Source: Thermotogota bacterium
Lineage (GTDB): Bacteria; Thermotogota; Thermotogae; Thermotogales; Thermotogaceae
NCBI GenBank assembly: GCA_030550515.1
Contig: JAUQPE010000011.1
Span: 37,937 to 101,936 of the forward strand
Direction of reading: 5' to 3'
Length of the DNA: 64,000 nucleotides
This document shows positions 17,064-26,731 of the stretch, piece by piece (the stretch's first letter is position 1; each line of letters starts with the position of its first letter). The notes under the pieces were generated by a model that had not been told where the DNA came from, ran no database searches, and worked only from the letters and a program-made list of their open reading frames with translations. A program made the position numbers and the translations under genes.

Positions 17064-18495
17064 AAAGGTCCTCTCCTTCAAGGAAAAGGAACTGATCCTG
17101 GAGGAATTGAACACAACCCAGGGCGACGTGAAGGTCGCCCTCATTTTTCCCAAAAATTACGAGCTCGCCTCTTCTAGTCTTGCGTTCTCTTACGTGCAAA
17201 GGCTTCTCTCTTCCCATCCGAGGATAAGGTGTGAGAGGTTCTTCTTCGACGAGACCTTCTCGAAGTTCTACTCCCTCGAATCTCAGACTCCCCTCGACGA
17301 GTTCAGGATCTGGGCCTTCTCTGTGAGTGTGGAAGAGGATTTCTTCAACGTTCTGGAGATTCTGAAGAGGAGAGGTGTCCCACTCTTCCAGAACGAGAGG
17401 GAAAGCTACCATCCGATTGTGGTCGTTGGAGGGGCGCTCACCTACACGAACGCGTCCGTTTTCCTGCCGATCGCCGACGCGATCTACCACGGTGAGCTTG
17501 AAGAGTTCCTCGAGGATTTCCAAGAGGCCCTCTTGGAAGAAGAAAGGAACGCCTTGCTGGAGAAAATGAGTCGCATTCCCGCGGTCTCCTGTCCATCTTT
17601 TGGAAAGTCTTTCGAGAAATTTGGATGGGTGAAGGATTTGAGCGTTCACAAGCCTTACTCTCACTTTGTGAGCGGATTTGGCGTTTTCTCTGGCAAACTG
17701 TTGGTGGAAATCGGGAGGGGATGTATCAGGCGCTGCAATTTCTGCGTGTTTGGAAGAAGGTTCAAGCCCGCGAGGTTTCTGAGGTTAGAAATTCTAAAAG
17801 AGGTGTACGAGAAGGTCGCGTACAGGGAATGGGGGTTGATCAGCGCCACGATAACGGATTACCCTTGGCTCGAGGAATTGATAGAATTTCTAGAGGAGGA
17901 AAACCTACGTATCTCCGTTTCCTCGATGAGGCTTGACGGTTTGAAACCGGAACTTTTGAAGGTACTCAAGAAATCCGGTCAGCAGTCTTTCACGATCGCC
18001 CCGGAGGCTGGAACACAACGAATCAGAGACGTGTTGGGAAAGGATATAACCGACGAGCAAATCGAGAAGGCGTTAAAAATGGGAAGGGAAAGCGGTTTCG
18101 AGAGGGTGAAGATGTACTTCATCTACGGAATCGAAGAGGAAACAGAGGAAGATCTCGCCGGCGTGAAAGAGATCGTTGAGATCGCGAAGAGGATGGGATA
18201 CGTTGAGGTTCACCTCAGCTTGAATCCGCTCATCCCGAAACCGGGGACAGGTTTTGAGAACAGGGAGATGCTCCCGTTCGAGGAACTCAAGAGAAGGGAG
18301 AGTTTTCTGAGAGAAATTCTGAGGATGAAAGGTGTGAGAGTGGATTTCGAAAGTCTCAGAGATTCGGTGATCCAATACACCATCTCCAGGTGCAACGAGG
18401 AACAGGCAAGGAAATGGGTGAGGATCTTCGACAAAGAAGGCAAAGAAGGGCTCAGGAAGAGGGTGTTCGAAGAAGGGAGGAAGGTGTCGTGCTGA
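17023..18495 (+). CDS. Radical SAM protein with N-terminal B12-binding-like domain
   Basis: A 490-residue protein of unknown reaction. Residues 35-190 look like a cobalamin-binding-type Rossmann region ([30 protein letters not shown]). The radical SAM core starts with the [4Fe-4S] motif CIRRCNFC (Cys234, 238, 241), with [12 protein letters not shown] and [17 protein letters not shown] further along the barrel. The TTG at 17023 has AGGAGGGTGA just upstream, inside the thioesterase gene. It resembles the TIGR03960 group of uncharacterised radical SAM proteins but is shorter and lacks an obvious RNA-binding tail. Confidence 0.8.
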   Translation: MRKPRRSRDFLEYEKVLSFKEKELILEELNTTQGDVKVALIFPKNYELASSSLAFSYVQRLLSSHPRIRCERFFFDETFSKFYSLESQTPLDEFRIWAFSVSVEEDFFNVLEILKRRGVPLFQNERESYHPIVVVGGALTYTNASVFLPIADAIYHGELEEFLEDFQEALLEEERNALLEKMSRIPAVSCPSFGKSFEKFGWVKDLSVHKPYSHFVSGFGVFSGKLLVEIGRGCIRRCNFCVFGRRFKPARFLRLEILKEVYEKVAYREWGLISATITDYPWLEELIEFLEEENLRISVSSMRLDGLKPELLKVLKKSGQQSFTIAPEAGTQRIRDVLGKDITDEQIEKALKMGRESGFERVKMYFIYGIEEETEEDLAGVKEIVEIAKRMGYVEVHLSLNPLIPKPGTGFENREMLPFEELKRRESFLREILRMKGVRVDFESLRDSVIQYTISRCNEEQARKWVRIFDKEGKEGLRKRVFEEGRKVSC

Positions 18496-19793
18496 AAGAA
18501 AAGCTATTGAAGAGAGAAGCGGTTGTCGGTGTGATAGGGATGGGATACGTTGGACTTCCCCTTGCGGTGGAAAAGGCAAAGGCTGGCTACACCGTGATAG
18601 GATTCGACGTCCAGCAGGAGCGTGTAGACATGATAAACAGGGGTGTGAACTACATAGGTGACGTGGTGGACGAGGACCTCGAGCGTCTCGCGAAAGAGGG
18701 AAAACTCCGCGCCACAACGGATTTTTCGAAATTGAGAGAATGTGATGTTGCGGCCATATGTGTTCCCACGCCACTTGGGAAGTACAGAGAGCCGGATCTT
18801 TCGCACGTGATCAACGCCGCAAAGGAGGTGGCAAAGTACCTTCACAGAGAGATGCTCGTGGTTCTCGAGAGTACCACGTACCCGGGCACGACGGAAGAAG
18901 TCATCCTACCCATGTTGGAATCCACTGGTTTGAAAGTCGGAGAAGATTTCTACCTTGCCTTCAGCCCAGAAAGGGTGGATCCAGGGAACAAGCTTTACAA
19001 GACCAAGAACACCCCAAAGGTGGTAGGTGGGGTCACTCCGAGGTGCACCGAGCTCGCAAAGATCTTGTACGAAAACGTGCTCGAAGCACCCGTTCATGTG
19101 GTGTCTTCCCCCAAGGTTGCAGAGTTTGCAAAGATATTGGAGAACACCTTCAGGCTTGTGAACATCTCTTTGGTAAACGAGCTGTGCATCCTGGCCAAAA
19201 AGATGAACGTGAACATCTGGGAGGTTATAGACGCAGCCGCCACCAAACCTTTCGGTTTCATGCCCTTCTATCCTGGGCCGGGTGCGGGGGGGCACTGTAT
19301 ACCCATAGATCCTTTCTATCTGGCGTACAAAGCCAAAGAGTACGACGTTACCCTGAGAATGGTGGAGATAGCCGGTGAAATAAACGTCCACATGCCGGAG
19401 TACGTGGTAAGCAGACTCCAAGACATCCTCAACGAACGAGGGAAGGCCTTGAAAAACTCAAAAGTTTTGCTTTTGGGTGTAACCTACAAAGGTGACGTGA
19501 ACGACATCAGGGAATCTCCCGCTTTGAAGGTCTTGGACATCCTGGAAGAGAAGGGCGCCATCGTGCTCTACTACGACCCTTACGTGGAAAGCTTCGAGAG
19601 AAACGGGAAGGTCTACCGCCGAGAACCTCTCACAAAGGAACTCCTGGAGAGCGTCGACGCCGTCATGATTACGGCTGCACACAAGAGGGATATGGACTAC
19701 GAGTTCGTGGTGAGGCACTCGCCTTTCGTGTTCGACACCAAGAACGTGACGAAAAACGTGAAAGAAAACAGGGAGAAGATCATCTTGCTCTAA
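18489..19793 (+). CDS. UDP-N-acetyl-hexosamine/nucleotide-sugar dehydrogenase
   Basis: NAD-dependent two-step oxidation of a UDP-sugar to a uronate, of the WecC/WbpA type. The N-terminal Rossmann motif is VGVIGMGYVGLPLA, followed by STTYPGTTEEVILP, FSPERVDPGN and the catalytic cysteine region GAGGHCIPIDPFYL. Length from the GTG at 18489 is 434 residues; GGAGG lies eight bases upstream. Substrate (UDP-GlcNAc or UDP-ManNAc) cannot be told. No glycan-synthesis neighbours are visible, so it may supply a sugar for envelope glycans encoded elsewhere. Its end overlaps the convergent rhomboid gene by 14 bases. Confidence 0.88.
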   Translation: MLKEKLLKREAVVGVIGMGYVGLPLAVEKAKAGYTVIGFDVQQERVDMINRGVNYIGDVVDEDLERLAKEGKLRATTDFSKLRECDVAAICVPTPLGKYREPDLSHVINAAKEVAKYLHREMLVVLESTTYPGTTEEVILPMLESTGLKVGEDFYLAFSPERVDPGNKLYKTKNTPKVVGGVTPRCTELAKILYENVLEAPVHVVSSPKVAEFAKILENTFRLVNISLVNELCILAKKMNVNIWEVIDAAATKPFGFMPFYPGPGAGGHCIPIDPFYLAYKAKEYDVTLRMVEIAGEINVHMPEYVVSRLQDILNERGKALKNSKVLLLGVTYKGDVNDIRESPALKVLDILEEKGAIVLYYDPYVESFERNGKVYRREPLTKELLESVDAVMITAAHKRDMDYEFVVRHSPFVFDTKNVTKNVKENREKIILL

Positions 19794-20487
19794 GGCTTCT
19801 GATGGCGTCGTCTATCTGAGGGATCTGTCTCAAGAGGAAGACGTACGAGAGAACGACGAAGACCAACAAGATCATCGAAATCGTTCTCCAAAGATTTTGC
19901 CTGCGCCACTGCAAGGGCTTGGCGATGTAACCCATCACCATCCCCATCAAGAATCCCCCAAGATGGGCGGCGTTGTTTATGTTCGTCCCCGGTAGGAATC
20001 CGTAGACAATGTTGATGAGTACTATCGGAAGAAGCGACAGTCCCGTTACCGGTCTCAAAAAGAAAGGAGTATCTCTCTTGAACCCCGCCACGAACAACAT
20101 TCCTATGAGCCCGAAGATGGCCCCACTCGCTCCGACGGAGATGGAGTGATAGTAAAAAAAGTGTGTTGCAAGGTTCCCGGCGATACCGCTCGCAAGATAA
20201 CTCACGAAGAACTTTTCGGGGCCGTAGAAACTCTCCACGATGCTTCCAAAGTAGTAAAGGGCGTAAGAATTGAACAGCACGTGGAAGATTCCGCCGTGGA
20301 CGAAGAGGGCGGTGATGAGTCGGAACCAATCACCCTCGCTCACACGGGGACCGTACTGTGCGCCGTACCTCAGAAAGAGCAACATTTGGATCAGATCGCC
20401 TCGGGTTGTGAACACGTTCGAGATCAACATCATGATGAACACAAAAAAGTTGAAGAAGAGGATCAAATAAACGGCCCTTAACCTCAT
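19780..20487 (-). CDS. Rhomboid-family intramembrane serine protease
   Basis: Six predicted membrane helices in 235 residues. The catalytic dyad is visible: Ser121 in GASGAIFG and His175 in NAAHLGGFLMG. The oxyanion-side motif GGIFHVLFNSYALYYFG is also present. It should cleave membrane proteins within or next to the bilayer; substrates are unknown. AAGGAG seven bases upstream sits inside the end of the EamA gene, with a two-base gap, so the two are coupled. Confidence 0.92.
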   Translation of the reverse strand: MRLRAVYLILFFNFFVFIMMLISNVFTTRGDLIQMLLFLRYGAQYGPRVSEGDWFRLITALFVHGGIFHVLFNSYALYYFGSIVESFYGPEKFFVSYLASGIAGNLATHFFYYHSISVGASGAIFGLIGMLFVAGFKRDTPFFLRPVTGLSLLPIVLINIVYGFLPGTNINNAAHLGGFLMGMVMGYIAKPLQWRRQNLWRTISMILLVFVVLSYVFLLRQIPQIDDAIRSLRAR

Positions 20488-20488
20488 A

Positions 20489-21370
20489 TCAGATCTCCTT
20501 CCTTCTCAACAATTTACCCGTTTTAGAAACCTGAAAACCACCGTATAACTCTCCCCTTCTGAAAACGAGCAATCCAGAAGTCGCCAAAAAGACACCGAGC
20601 AAGAGCACGGGAGAAGGGAAAGACCTCTTCAAAACGTGCTCAGAAATCGCTGTCACCACGGGAATGAAGTATATCATGTTCGTGGTCTTCTCACCACCGA
20701 TCCTTTCTATCGCTTTATTCCAGAGAAAGTAAGAGATACCTGAACAGACGATACCCAAGTAAGAAAGTGGAAACAAGAGCTCAAAAGAGAATTGGATACT
20801 CGGAGCACTCTTGAGGAAAAAAGGGAAAAAGAAAAGGGCTCCCCAAAACATGATGGCCACGTTTTCCGGAACGCCCACTTTTCCGAGTTTTTCGATGCGG
20901 TGAGTGTACAACACCCAGGAAACCGCCGCCCCGAACGCCAAGAAGTCTCCGATTGGATTCAGCCTCAGCACGAACCTTCCGTTCAAAACGACCAAGGCCA
21001 CACCGGCAAAGGCGAGCAACGACCCGACGTACATCCAAGTATTCACCTTCTTCTTTCGAAAGAGGTGAGAAGACATGAGGTGTAGGATGGGAGCCGAGGA
21101 AACGATTATAGCCGCGTTGGTTGGTGCGGTGTGAACCAGCGCCGAGTTCTCGAAGGCGAAGTACCCAAAGACCCCCCAAAGGCTTGCGAGGAAGACGCGA
21201 GGATTTTTCATTCTCAACTTTCCTCGTGAGAACGGTAGGAGAAACAAGAAAGCGAGAGAAAACCTCAGAAAGGCGGCGGAAAACGGATCGATGATTTGGA
21301 CTACTTTCTTCGTGGCGATGAAGGAGACACCCCAAAAGAAAACAACCAACCATGCGCCAACCTGGTCCAA
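20489..21370 (-). CDS. EamA/DMT-family transporter
   Basis: Ten hydrophobic helices in two five-helix EamA repeats over 293 residues. The first repeat contains FFWGVSFIATKK, the second PLSYLGIVCSGISYFLWNKA. Members export amino acids or other small metabolites, but the substrate cannot be read from sequence. The start is TTG at 21370, nine bases after AGGAG and three bases past the stop of the pyrophosphatase gene. Confidence 0.88.
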   Translation of the reverse strand: MDQVGAWLVVFFWGVSFIATKKVVQIIDPFSAAFLRFSLAFLFLLPFSRGKLRMKNPRVFLASLWGVFGYFAFENSALVHTAPTNAAIIVSSAPILHLMSSHLFRKKKVNTWMYVGSLLAFAGVALVVLNGRFVLRLNPIGDFLAFGAAVSWVLYTHRIEKLGKVGVPENVAIMFWGALFFFPFFLKSAPSIQFSFELLFPLSYLGIVCSGISYFLWNKAIERIGGEKTTNMIYFIPVVTAISEHVLKRSFPSPVLLLGVFLATSGLLVFRRGELYGGFQVSKTGKLLRRKEI

Positions 21371-21373
21371 ACC

Positions 21374-23011
21374 CTATCTCTCCTTCCTCAGAGATTCACC
21401 GATCTTGGGTACGAAATCCTTCTTTCTCGAAAGCACGCCCTTGAGTCTGTAAAAGCCGTTCTCAGGAGATACCCCGAAGGCCTCCTCGAGCACTTCCCTT
21501 CCTCCTTCCGTCAGAACGAGACTCTCCTCTTCCACGGGGTTGGTGAAGAGCACGAAGGCCATATCGGTTCCGAGTTTGTTGCGCAGCTTTTTCAGAGCTT
21601 CTACGAACTCCTCCTTCCTTTTGCGCAGGTCTTCGTAATCCGAGGTGGTCACTTGTGAGATGAGGAACGTGATCCCTCCTATGTCGAACACCTTCGAATC
21701 GCTCTGGACGATTTCGAACGGATCCGCGTCAGGTGGAATCCTGGTTGCCTCGAGGAGCATCTTCTTTGCGAATTCTTCCAGATCCACTCCCGCCACCTTC
21801 GAGAGGTGCAACGCCGTCTCTATGTCCTTCTGAGTTGTGGTGGAGGACTTAAAAAAGAACGTGTCGGACACGATACCTGAAAGCAGGAGCCCCGCGATCT
21901 CTTTTTCGATTTTCAACTTGTCCCTCATGAAAAAGTTGGCAACGATGGTTGAGGTACTTCCGACGGGTTCGTTGTAGAAGAAGACGGGCTTCAAGGTGGA
22001 AAAACCACCTATCCTATGGTGATCCACGATCTCGAGGATTTCGGCCTCCGTGATACCGTCGAGGGCTTGCGTGACCTCGTTGTGATCGACAAGTATCACT
22101 TTCTTCCTCGGATTCTTCATCAAATCCGTTCTCGTGATCACACTCACCAGTTTCCCCTCTTCGTTAACCACGTAAACGGCCCTCAGCTTTGAGGTGAAGA
22201 CCAGTTCCCTTATGTCTTCAATCAACGCTTTTTTCGTCACCGTGTAAAAGTTCTTCGTGATCACGGCGGAAGCCGGCAAGACAAGGTTCATCAGTTTTGC
22301 GACACCGAAGGCGTCGTATTCCACCCTGAAAATAGCGGCCCTTTTCTCTCTAGCCGTTTCTATCACCCTCTGCGAGACAGGTGCCTTGTTGGTCACTATC
22401 ACCAACTTGGCGCCACACTCCAATAAGGCCACCTGGGCCGGTTCGTCGTCCCCAACCACCACCACATCTCCCAACTTTACCTTTCCGAGCAAAACGTGCA
22501 GTGCGTCTATCGCGATGTGAACAACTCCAGAAATCAACTTATCTTGAAGAAAGTTGCACACAACCTCTGCGTTGAGGATTCTGGAAAGCTCTTCAACGCT
22601 GACTGGATGGACCTTCAATGGTTCTATCTTGAGATTTCTCACGAAAAATCGCGCCAACATGTTTTCGGAAACAACGCCAACGATCTTGCCGTTTTCGACT
22701 ACTGGGACGTTCTTTATATCTTTTTCTTCCATTATCTTCACGATGTCGTAGACGGTTGTGTCTGGGCTGACAAAGACGGGTTCCTTCAAAGGTATGTCCT
22801 CCACGGTTGGCTTCAACGTCTCCAAAAAAGAGGGAGGAGGGACTTTGAAGTACTCGAGGACGAAAATGGTTTCCCTTTTCAGTTCACCCGCCCTGATGGG
22901 TAAGTATTCGCATTCCGGATCCAGGACGCTTTTGTAGTGAGCGTAGCTTATGGCCGAGCATACACTGTCGGTATCAGGGTTCAGGTGTCCTACAACGTAA
23001 ACTCTTTCCAT
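21374..23011 (-). CDS. ppaC: Manganese-dependent inorganic pyrophosphatase with CBS and DRTGG domains
   Basis: A 545-residue family II pyrophosphatase with a regulatory insert. The DHH fold opens with GHLNPDTDSVCSAI; the first CBS domain follows (about 65-130, EEKDIKNVPVVENGKIVG), then a DRTGG-type domain (about 140-245), a second CBS (about 250-300), the rest of DHH (LVDHNEVTQ, VDHHRIGG) and a DHHA2 domain (about 420-545). CBS-PPases of this layout are controlled by adenine nucleotides or diadenosine polyphosphates. The ATG at 23011 is preferred over the TTG at 23014 by spacing from GGAG. First gene of the unit with EamA and rhomboid. Confidence 0.88.
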   Translation of the reverse strand: MERVYVVGHLNPDTDSVCSAISYAHYKSVLDPECEYLPIRAGELKRETIFVLEYFKVPPPSFLETLKPTVEDIPLKEPVFVSPDTTVYDIVKIMEEKDIKNVPVVENGKIVGVVSENMLARFFVRNLKIEPLKVHPVSVEELSRILNAEVVCNFLQDKLISGVVHIAIDALHVLLGKVKLGDVVVVGDDEPAQVALLECGAKLVIVTNKAPVSQRVIETAREKRAAIFRVEYDAFGVAKLMNLVLPASAVITKNFYTVTKKALIEDIRELVFTSKLRAVYVVNEEGKLVSVITRTDLMKNPRKKVILVDHNEVTQALDGITEAEILEIVDHHRIGGFSTLKPVFFYNEPVGSTSTIVANFFMRDKLKIEKEIAGLLLSGIVSDTFFFKSSTTTQKDIETALHLSKVAGVDLEEFAKKMLLEATRIPPDADPFEIVQSDSKVFDIGGITFLISQVTTSDYEDLRKRKEEFVEALKKLRNKLGTDMAFVLFTNPVEEESLVLTEGGREVLEEAFGVSPENGFYRLKGVLSRKKDFVPKIGESLRKER

Positions 23012-23028
23012 CAATCATCTCCTCCTTG

Positions 23029-23057
23029 TTCTCAATTTTAACATCCATTGCTATAAT
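23029..23057 (+). promoter_or_regulatory. Promoter of the mreB operon
   Basis: TTCTCA and a perfect TATAAT are 17 bases apart, 36 bases before the mreB start. It lies in the short divergent region facing the pyrophosphatase gene. Confidence 0.65.
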
Positions 23058-23092
23058 GTTAGGAGAGATCTTTGTCGAGAGGTGATCGACGA

Positions 23093-24103
23093 GTGCTGAG
23101 GAAAGACATAGGGATAGACCTGGGAACCGCCAACACTTTGGTTTACGTCAAAGGAAAAGGCATCGTCGTTAACGAGCCATCCGTCATTGCGATAGATGCC
23201 GACACGGGAGAGATACTCAAGGTCGGTATGGAAGCAAAGAAAATGCTAGGGAAAACCCCTTCAAACATCAAAGCAATTCGTCCTTTAAAAGATGGTGTGA
23301 TTGCCGATTACACGATCGCTCTGATCATGCTCAAGTACTTCATATCTAGGGCATGCGAAGGTTTCAACCTCTTCAAACCGCGTGTGGTGATAGGTGTTCC
23401 GATCGGTGTCACAGACGTGGAGAGAAGGGCGATACTCGAAGCGGGTTTGGAGGCTGGGGCCAACAAGGTGTACTTGATAGATGAGCCGATGGCCGCGGCA
23501 ATAGGATCAAACTTGGACGTAGAGGAGCCAACTGGAAACATGGTGGTGGACATAGGCGGTGGAACAACCGAAGTGGCCGTTATCTCACTCGGAAGTATAG
23601 TCACGTGGGAATCGACCAGGGTGGCCGGTGACGAGATGGACGAAGCGATAATGCAGTACGTGAGAGAGATGTACAGGGTGGCCATAGGTGAAAGGACAGC
23701 CGAGAGGGTCAAGATAGAGATAGGAAACATATTTCCAAAGAAAGAGTTCGATGAACTTGAGACAACGGTCTCTGGCATCGACCTTTCAACGGGACTTCCA
23801 AGGAAGCTCACCTTACGAGGTGGGGAGATCAGGGAAGCTTTGAGAGAAGTGGTGATGACTATCGTTGAGAGTGTGAAGAACACCCTTGAAAAGACTCCGC
23901 CGGAGTTGGTATCGGATATCATAGAGCGTGGCATCTTCTTGACGGGGGGAGGATCTCTACTTCGAGGGCTGGACTTGTTGTTGGAGAAAGAAACGGGGAT
24001 CTCTGTCGTCAGAGCGGACGATCCGTTGTCTGCTGTAGCGAAAGGCGCGGGGATAGTCCTCGAACGTATAAACATCTTGAAGAAACTGCAAGGTGTCGGT
24101 TGA
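23093..24103 (+). CDS. mreB: Rod shape-determining protein MreB
   Basis: Bacterial actin that organises lateral wall synthesis. The 336-residue protein is nearly identical in layout to T. maritima MreB. Nucleotide-binding signatures are [16 protein letters not shown] at the start, [17 protein letters not shown] in the middle and [13 protein letters not shown] near the end. I chose the GTG at 23093 ([11 protein letters not shown]), preceded by GAGGTGATC; a TTG at 23072 would add seven residues absent from the family. First gene of the shape/elongation operon. Confidence 0.97.
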   Translation: MLRKDIGIDLGTANTLVYVKGKGIVVNEPSVIAIDADTGEILKVGMEAKKMLGKTPSNIKAIRPLKDGVIADYTIALIMLKYFISRACEGFNLFKPRVVIGVPIGVTDVERRAILEAGLEAGANKVYLIDEPMAAAIGSNLDVEEPTGNMVVDIGGGTTEVAVISLGSIVTWESTRVAGDEMDEAIMQYVREMYRVAIGERTAERVKIEIGNIFPKKEFDELETTVSGIDLSTGLPRKLTLRGGEIREALREVVMTIVESVKNTLEKTPPELVSDIIERGIFLTGGGSLLRGLDLLLEKETGISVVRADDPLSAVAKGAGIVLERINILKKLQGVG

Positions 24104-24726
24104 TGAGGAGGGTGGTTTTCTTTTTTCTCTTCGCTTCTTTTTTTTTGGTGGAGAAGGCGTACCACATTTCTTCCTTTGTGAGACCTGTCTTTGTCTCTTT
24201 GACTTCGCCGCTCAAATCAGTAAGGGTACTCGTTTTTGAACGCTTTTTCATGGTACGAGGTCACACAAGCCCTGGGGATGTGATCCTCGGAGGGAAAGAG
24301 ATAGGAAATGTGTTCTTCGTGACAGGTGGTACACTCGAGAGGTTCTACATACTGGGCAAGGCGGAGAGAGGAGCCCTGGTGTTCGATCCTGATGGGAAGA
24401 GGTTCCTAGGGATAGTGGTAGAATCAGGGGACCTTTCCACGGTGAAGACCATCTTTTCCGATGACATCTTTCTCTACGTGAAGCTGAGAGGAGACACCCA
24501 AGAGGTGGTGGCCACCTTGAGGGGAGGGAGGGTCCCCAAGGTTTCTGTTGTGGAGAACATCGATGTGACGGGTTGGAAGGTGTTCCTGGAGGACAGCACT
24601 TGGAACAAAGCCTTGGAGGAATACCTCTACGTGGGTGATATCGTGAGGAAAGTGATCGATCATTACCTTGTCGACGTGAAGAGGGACCTTCCAAAGAGGG
24701 TTATGGTGGTGAGGCGAAGTCCATGA
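24103..24726 (+). CDS. mreC: MreC-like shape protein, short form
   Basis: A 207-residue protein with one N-terminal membrane helix (about 4-20) and an extracytoplasmic beta-rich part. Fragments such as SPGDVILGGKEIGNV, KRFLGIVVESGDLSTVKTIF and YVGDIVRKVIDHYL match the layout of MreC beta domains, but the usual long coiled coil and about 70 residues are missing. Assignment rests on position between mreB and an MreD-like gene as much as on sequence. The ATG overlaps the mreB stop (TGATG). Confidence 0.65.
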   Translation: MRRVVFFFLFASFFLVEKAYHISSFVRPVFVSLTSPLKSVRVLVFERFFMVRGHTSPGDVILGGKEIGNVFFVTGGTLERFYILGKAERGALVFDPDGKRFLGIVVESGDLSTVKTIFSDDIFLYVKLRGDTQEVVATLRGGRVPKVSVVENIDVTGWKVFLEDSTWNKALEEYLYVGDIVRKVIDHYLVDVKRDLPKRVMVVRRSP

Positions 24727-25082
24727 TCTACGTGTTTGGTTTTCTGAGCCTGTGGTGGGACGAGGTTTTCCAGGATGTATTTTCTTTTTTTCCGCTTTTC
24801 CTTGCCGTCTGTTTCTCGAGGGAGAACTTTTGGTTCGGTGCTTTGATCCTCGTGTTGAGGTTTTTGTCCGTGGGGCCGTCGAGTTTTTTTTACGTGGTGA
24901 TCCTTTTGATCTACCTGTTGCTTTTCCAGGTAAGGGAGTTCCTCTCAAGCTACTTTCTTGCTGCTTTGATAGTCAGTCTTGCTTCCTCTGTCCTTCTTCT
25001 TCCAAACCTCACGAGTATAATACTCTCGATGATGGCAGCCTGTCTTTTCCTCTTCTCTGAAGGAAGGAAGAGAAGTACATGA
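24723..25082 (+). CDS. mreD: MreD-like membrane protein, short form
   Basis: A very hydrophobic 119-residue protein with about four membrane helices. MreD is usually 160 residues or more with five to six helices, so this is reduced or divergent. It sits exactly where mreD is expected, overlapping both neighbours as ATGA. The sequence alone would not identify it; the call comes from synteny. Confidence 0.55.
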   Translation: MIYVFGFLSLWWDEVFQDVFSFFPLFLAVCFSRENFWFGALILVLRFLSVGPSSFFYVVILLIYLLLFQVREFLSSYFLAALIVSLASSVLLLPNLTSIILSMMAACLFLFSEGRKRST

Positions 25083-26731
25083 AGAACCGACTCGTGGTAA
25101 TCCTCTTTGCCTTTTCCTTGTTCTTCGTGATTCCAAGGGCGTTCAAATTGCAAGTGCTGGAATGGCACAATCACCGTGTCTACGTTGAGAGTCTTCGAAC
25201 GCGCCTCATCAACGTACCAGCACCGCGGGGTACGATCTTCTCCAGCGACATGGTCCCATTGGCATGGGACAGGGAGGTGTACGTGCTCGATCCCTGGGAG
25301 AACAATATGGAGGTGATAGAGAAGAGCGGCGTTCTTTCAAAAGAAGAGATGAGGAAGCTCTTGAGCGGTGAAAAGGTTGTACTGGATAGGAACAGAGCGG
25401 AATTCTTGGAAAGGTTGGGGGTCAGGGTGACGGTAGATTACGAGAGAAACTACGCGGGTCTGGCACCGCACGTGCTCGGTTACGTCAACATCGACAGAGA
25501 AGGAATGGGGGGGGTGGAGAGGTTCTACAACGACCACTTGAAAGGAAAAGAAGGCGTGAAGATGGTGTTCATAGAACCGACCGGTAAGGTGACCGCGGAG
25601 GTTTTGAAGGCACCTCCACAGACAGGGAGAGACCTCGTGCTCACCATAGATTCCAGGCTGCAGAGAAAGGCAGAGGAGATCTTGAAAACTGAGAAAAAGG
25701 CCGGCGTCATCATCCTGTCGAACATAAAGACAGGAGAGATCCTGGCGATGGCCTCCTACCCCGACTTCAACCCCCAAGACTTTTCAAGGGGGTTCTCAAG
25801 AAGGGATTGGAACAGAATCAACAACGACCCTCGGTCTGTTCTCTTGAATCGAGCTATCTCTTCCATCTACCTTCCAGGTTCATCCATCAAGGTCTTTTGG
25901 GCTTTGGTGGCTCTTCTGAGTGGGTACAATCCGAAGGAGATCAGGTACTGCAGCGGCGTCTTTCACCTGAAGAACAGCAGGGGAGAAGTCGTGGCGACCT
26001 ACAAGGACTGGGACATTGCGGGGCACGGCAGCGTCGATTTGAGAGAGGCCTTGAGGGTTTCTTGTAACGTTTATTTCTACCAGCTCGGTCTTTCGCTTGG
26101 GATTTCGAGAATGTCGGATATGGCCCGTGCCTTCAAGATCTTTGACAGAACGGGTATAGATCTTCCCGGTGAACGGGCCGGCTATTTGGGAAATCCCTCC
26201 TGGAAAGTTGAAAGGATGAGGGAACCTTGGTTTCCTGGAGACACCGTTCAAGTGTCCATAGGGCAAGGGTACATCGGTGTCACGCCGATCGGAATGCTGC
26301 GGTTGATATCGCTTGTGGCGAACAAAGGAGTTTTCTTCAAACCACGCGTTGTGAAGATGATAGGTAGAACAGAGATGGCGCCCAAAGTGGAAACGAAAGT
26401 GGAAATTGACGACGAAATCTGGAATTTCTTGATCAAAGCCATGGAGGACGTCACGTCGTTTCCAGGAAGCGCGGACAGTGGTCCTGGAACAGCTTACAGC
26501 GCTTTTCGTGGTTTCAAATACAGCGTGGCTGGTAAGACTGGAACGGCTGAAACTGGGAGGGGTGAACCGCACTCGTGGTTCGTCGGTTTCGCGCCCGTCA
26601 ACGACCCTGAGGTTGGAATCGTCGTTATATTCGAACACGGAGGGTTTGGATCTGGGGTTGCCGCTCACACGGCTCGAAAGATGTTGGAGGAGTACTTCAG
26701 ACTGAAAGAAAGTGCCTCAGGAACTCCCTAG
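25079..26731 (+). CDS. mrdA: Penicillin-binding protein 2 (elongasome transpeptidase)
   Basis: Class B penicillin-binding protein that cross-links lateral peptidoglycan. One N-terminal membrane helix (5-22) is followed by the PBP dimerisation region (PAPRGTIFSSDMVPLAW) and the transpeptidase domain with SxxK at 268-271 (PGSSIK), SxN (VSCNVYF) and KTG (AGKTGTAE). Length is 550 residues, on the short side. Coupled to the mreD-like gene by ATGA. Its last 35 bases overlap the convergent ABC ATPase gene. Confidence 0.92.
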   Translation: MKNRLVVILFAFSLFFVIPRAFKLQVLEWHNHRVYVESLRTRLINVPAPRGTIFSSDMVPLAWDREVYVLDPWENNMEVIEKSGVLSKEEMRKLLSGEKVVLDRNRAEFLERLGVRVTVDYERNYAGLAPHVLGYVNIDREGMGGVERFYNDHLKGKEGVKMVFIEPTGKVTAEVLKAPPQTGRDLVLTIDSRLQRKAEEILKTEKKAGVIILSNIKTGEILAMASYPDFNPQDFSRGFSRRDWNRINNDPRSVLLNRAISSIYLPGSSIKVFWALVALLSGYNPKEIRYCSGVFHLKNSRGEVVATYKDWDIAGHGSVDLREALRVSCNVYFYQLGLSLGISRMSDMARAFKIFDRTGIDLPGERAGYLGNPSWKVERMREPWFPGDTVQVSIGQGYIGVTPIGMLRLISLVANKGVFFKPRVVKMIGRTEMAPKVETKVEIDDEIWNFLIKAMEDVTSFPGSADSGPGTAYSAFRGFKYSVAGKTGTAETGRGEPHSWFVGFAPVNDPEVGIVVIFEHGGFGSGVAAHTARKMLEEYFRLKESASGTP

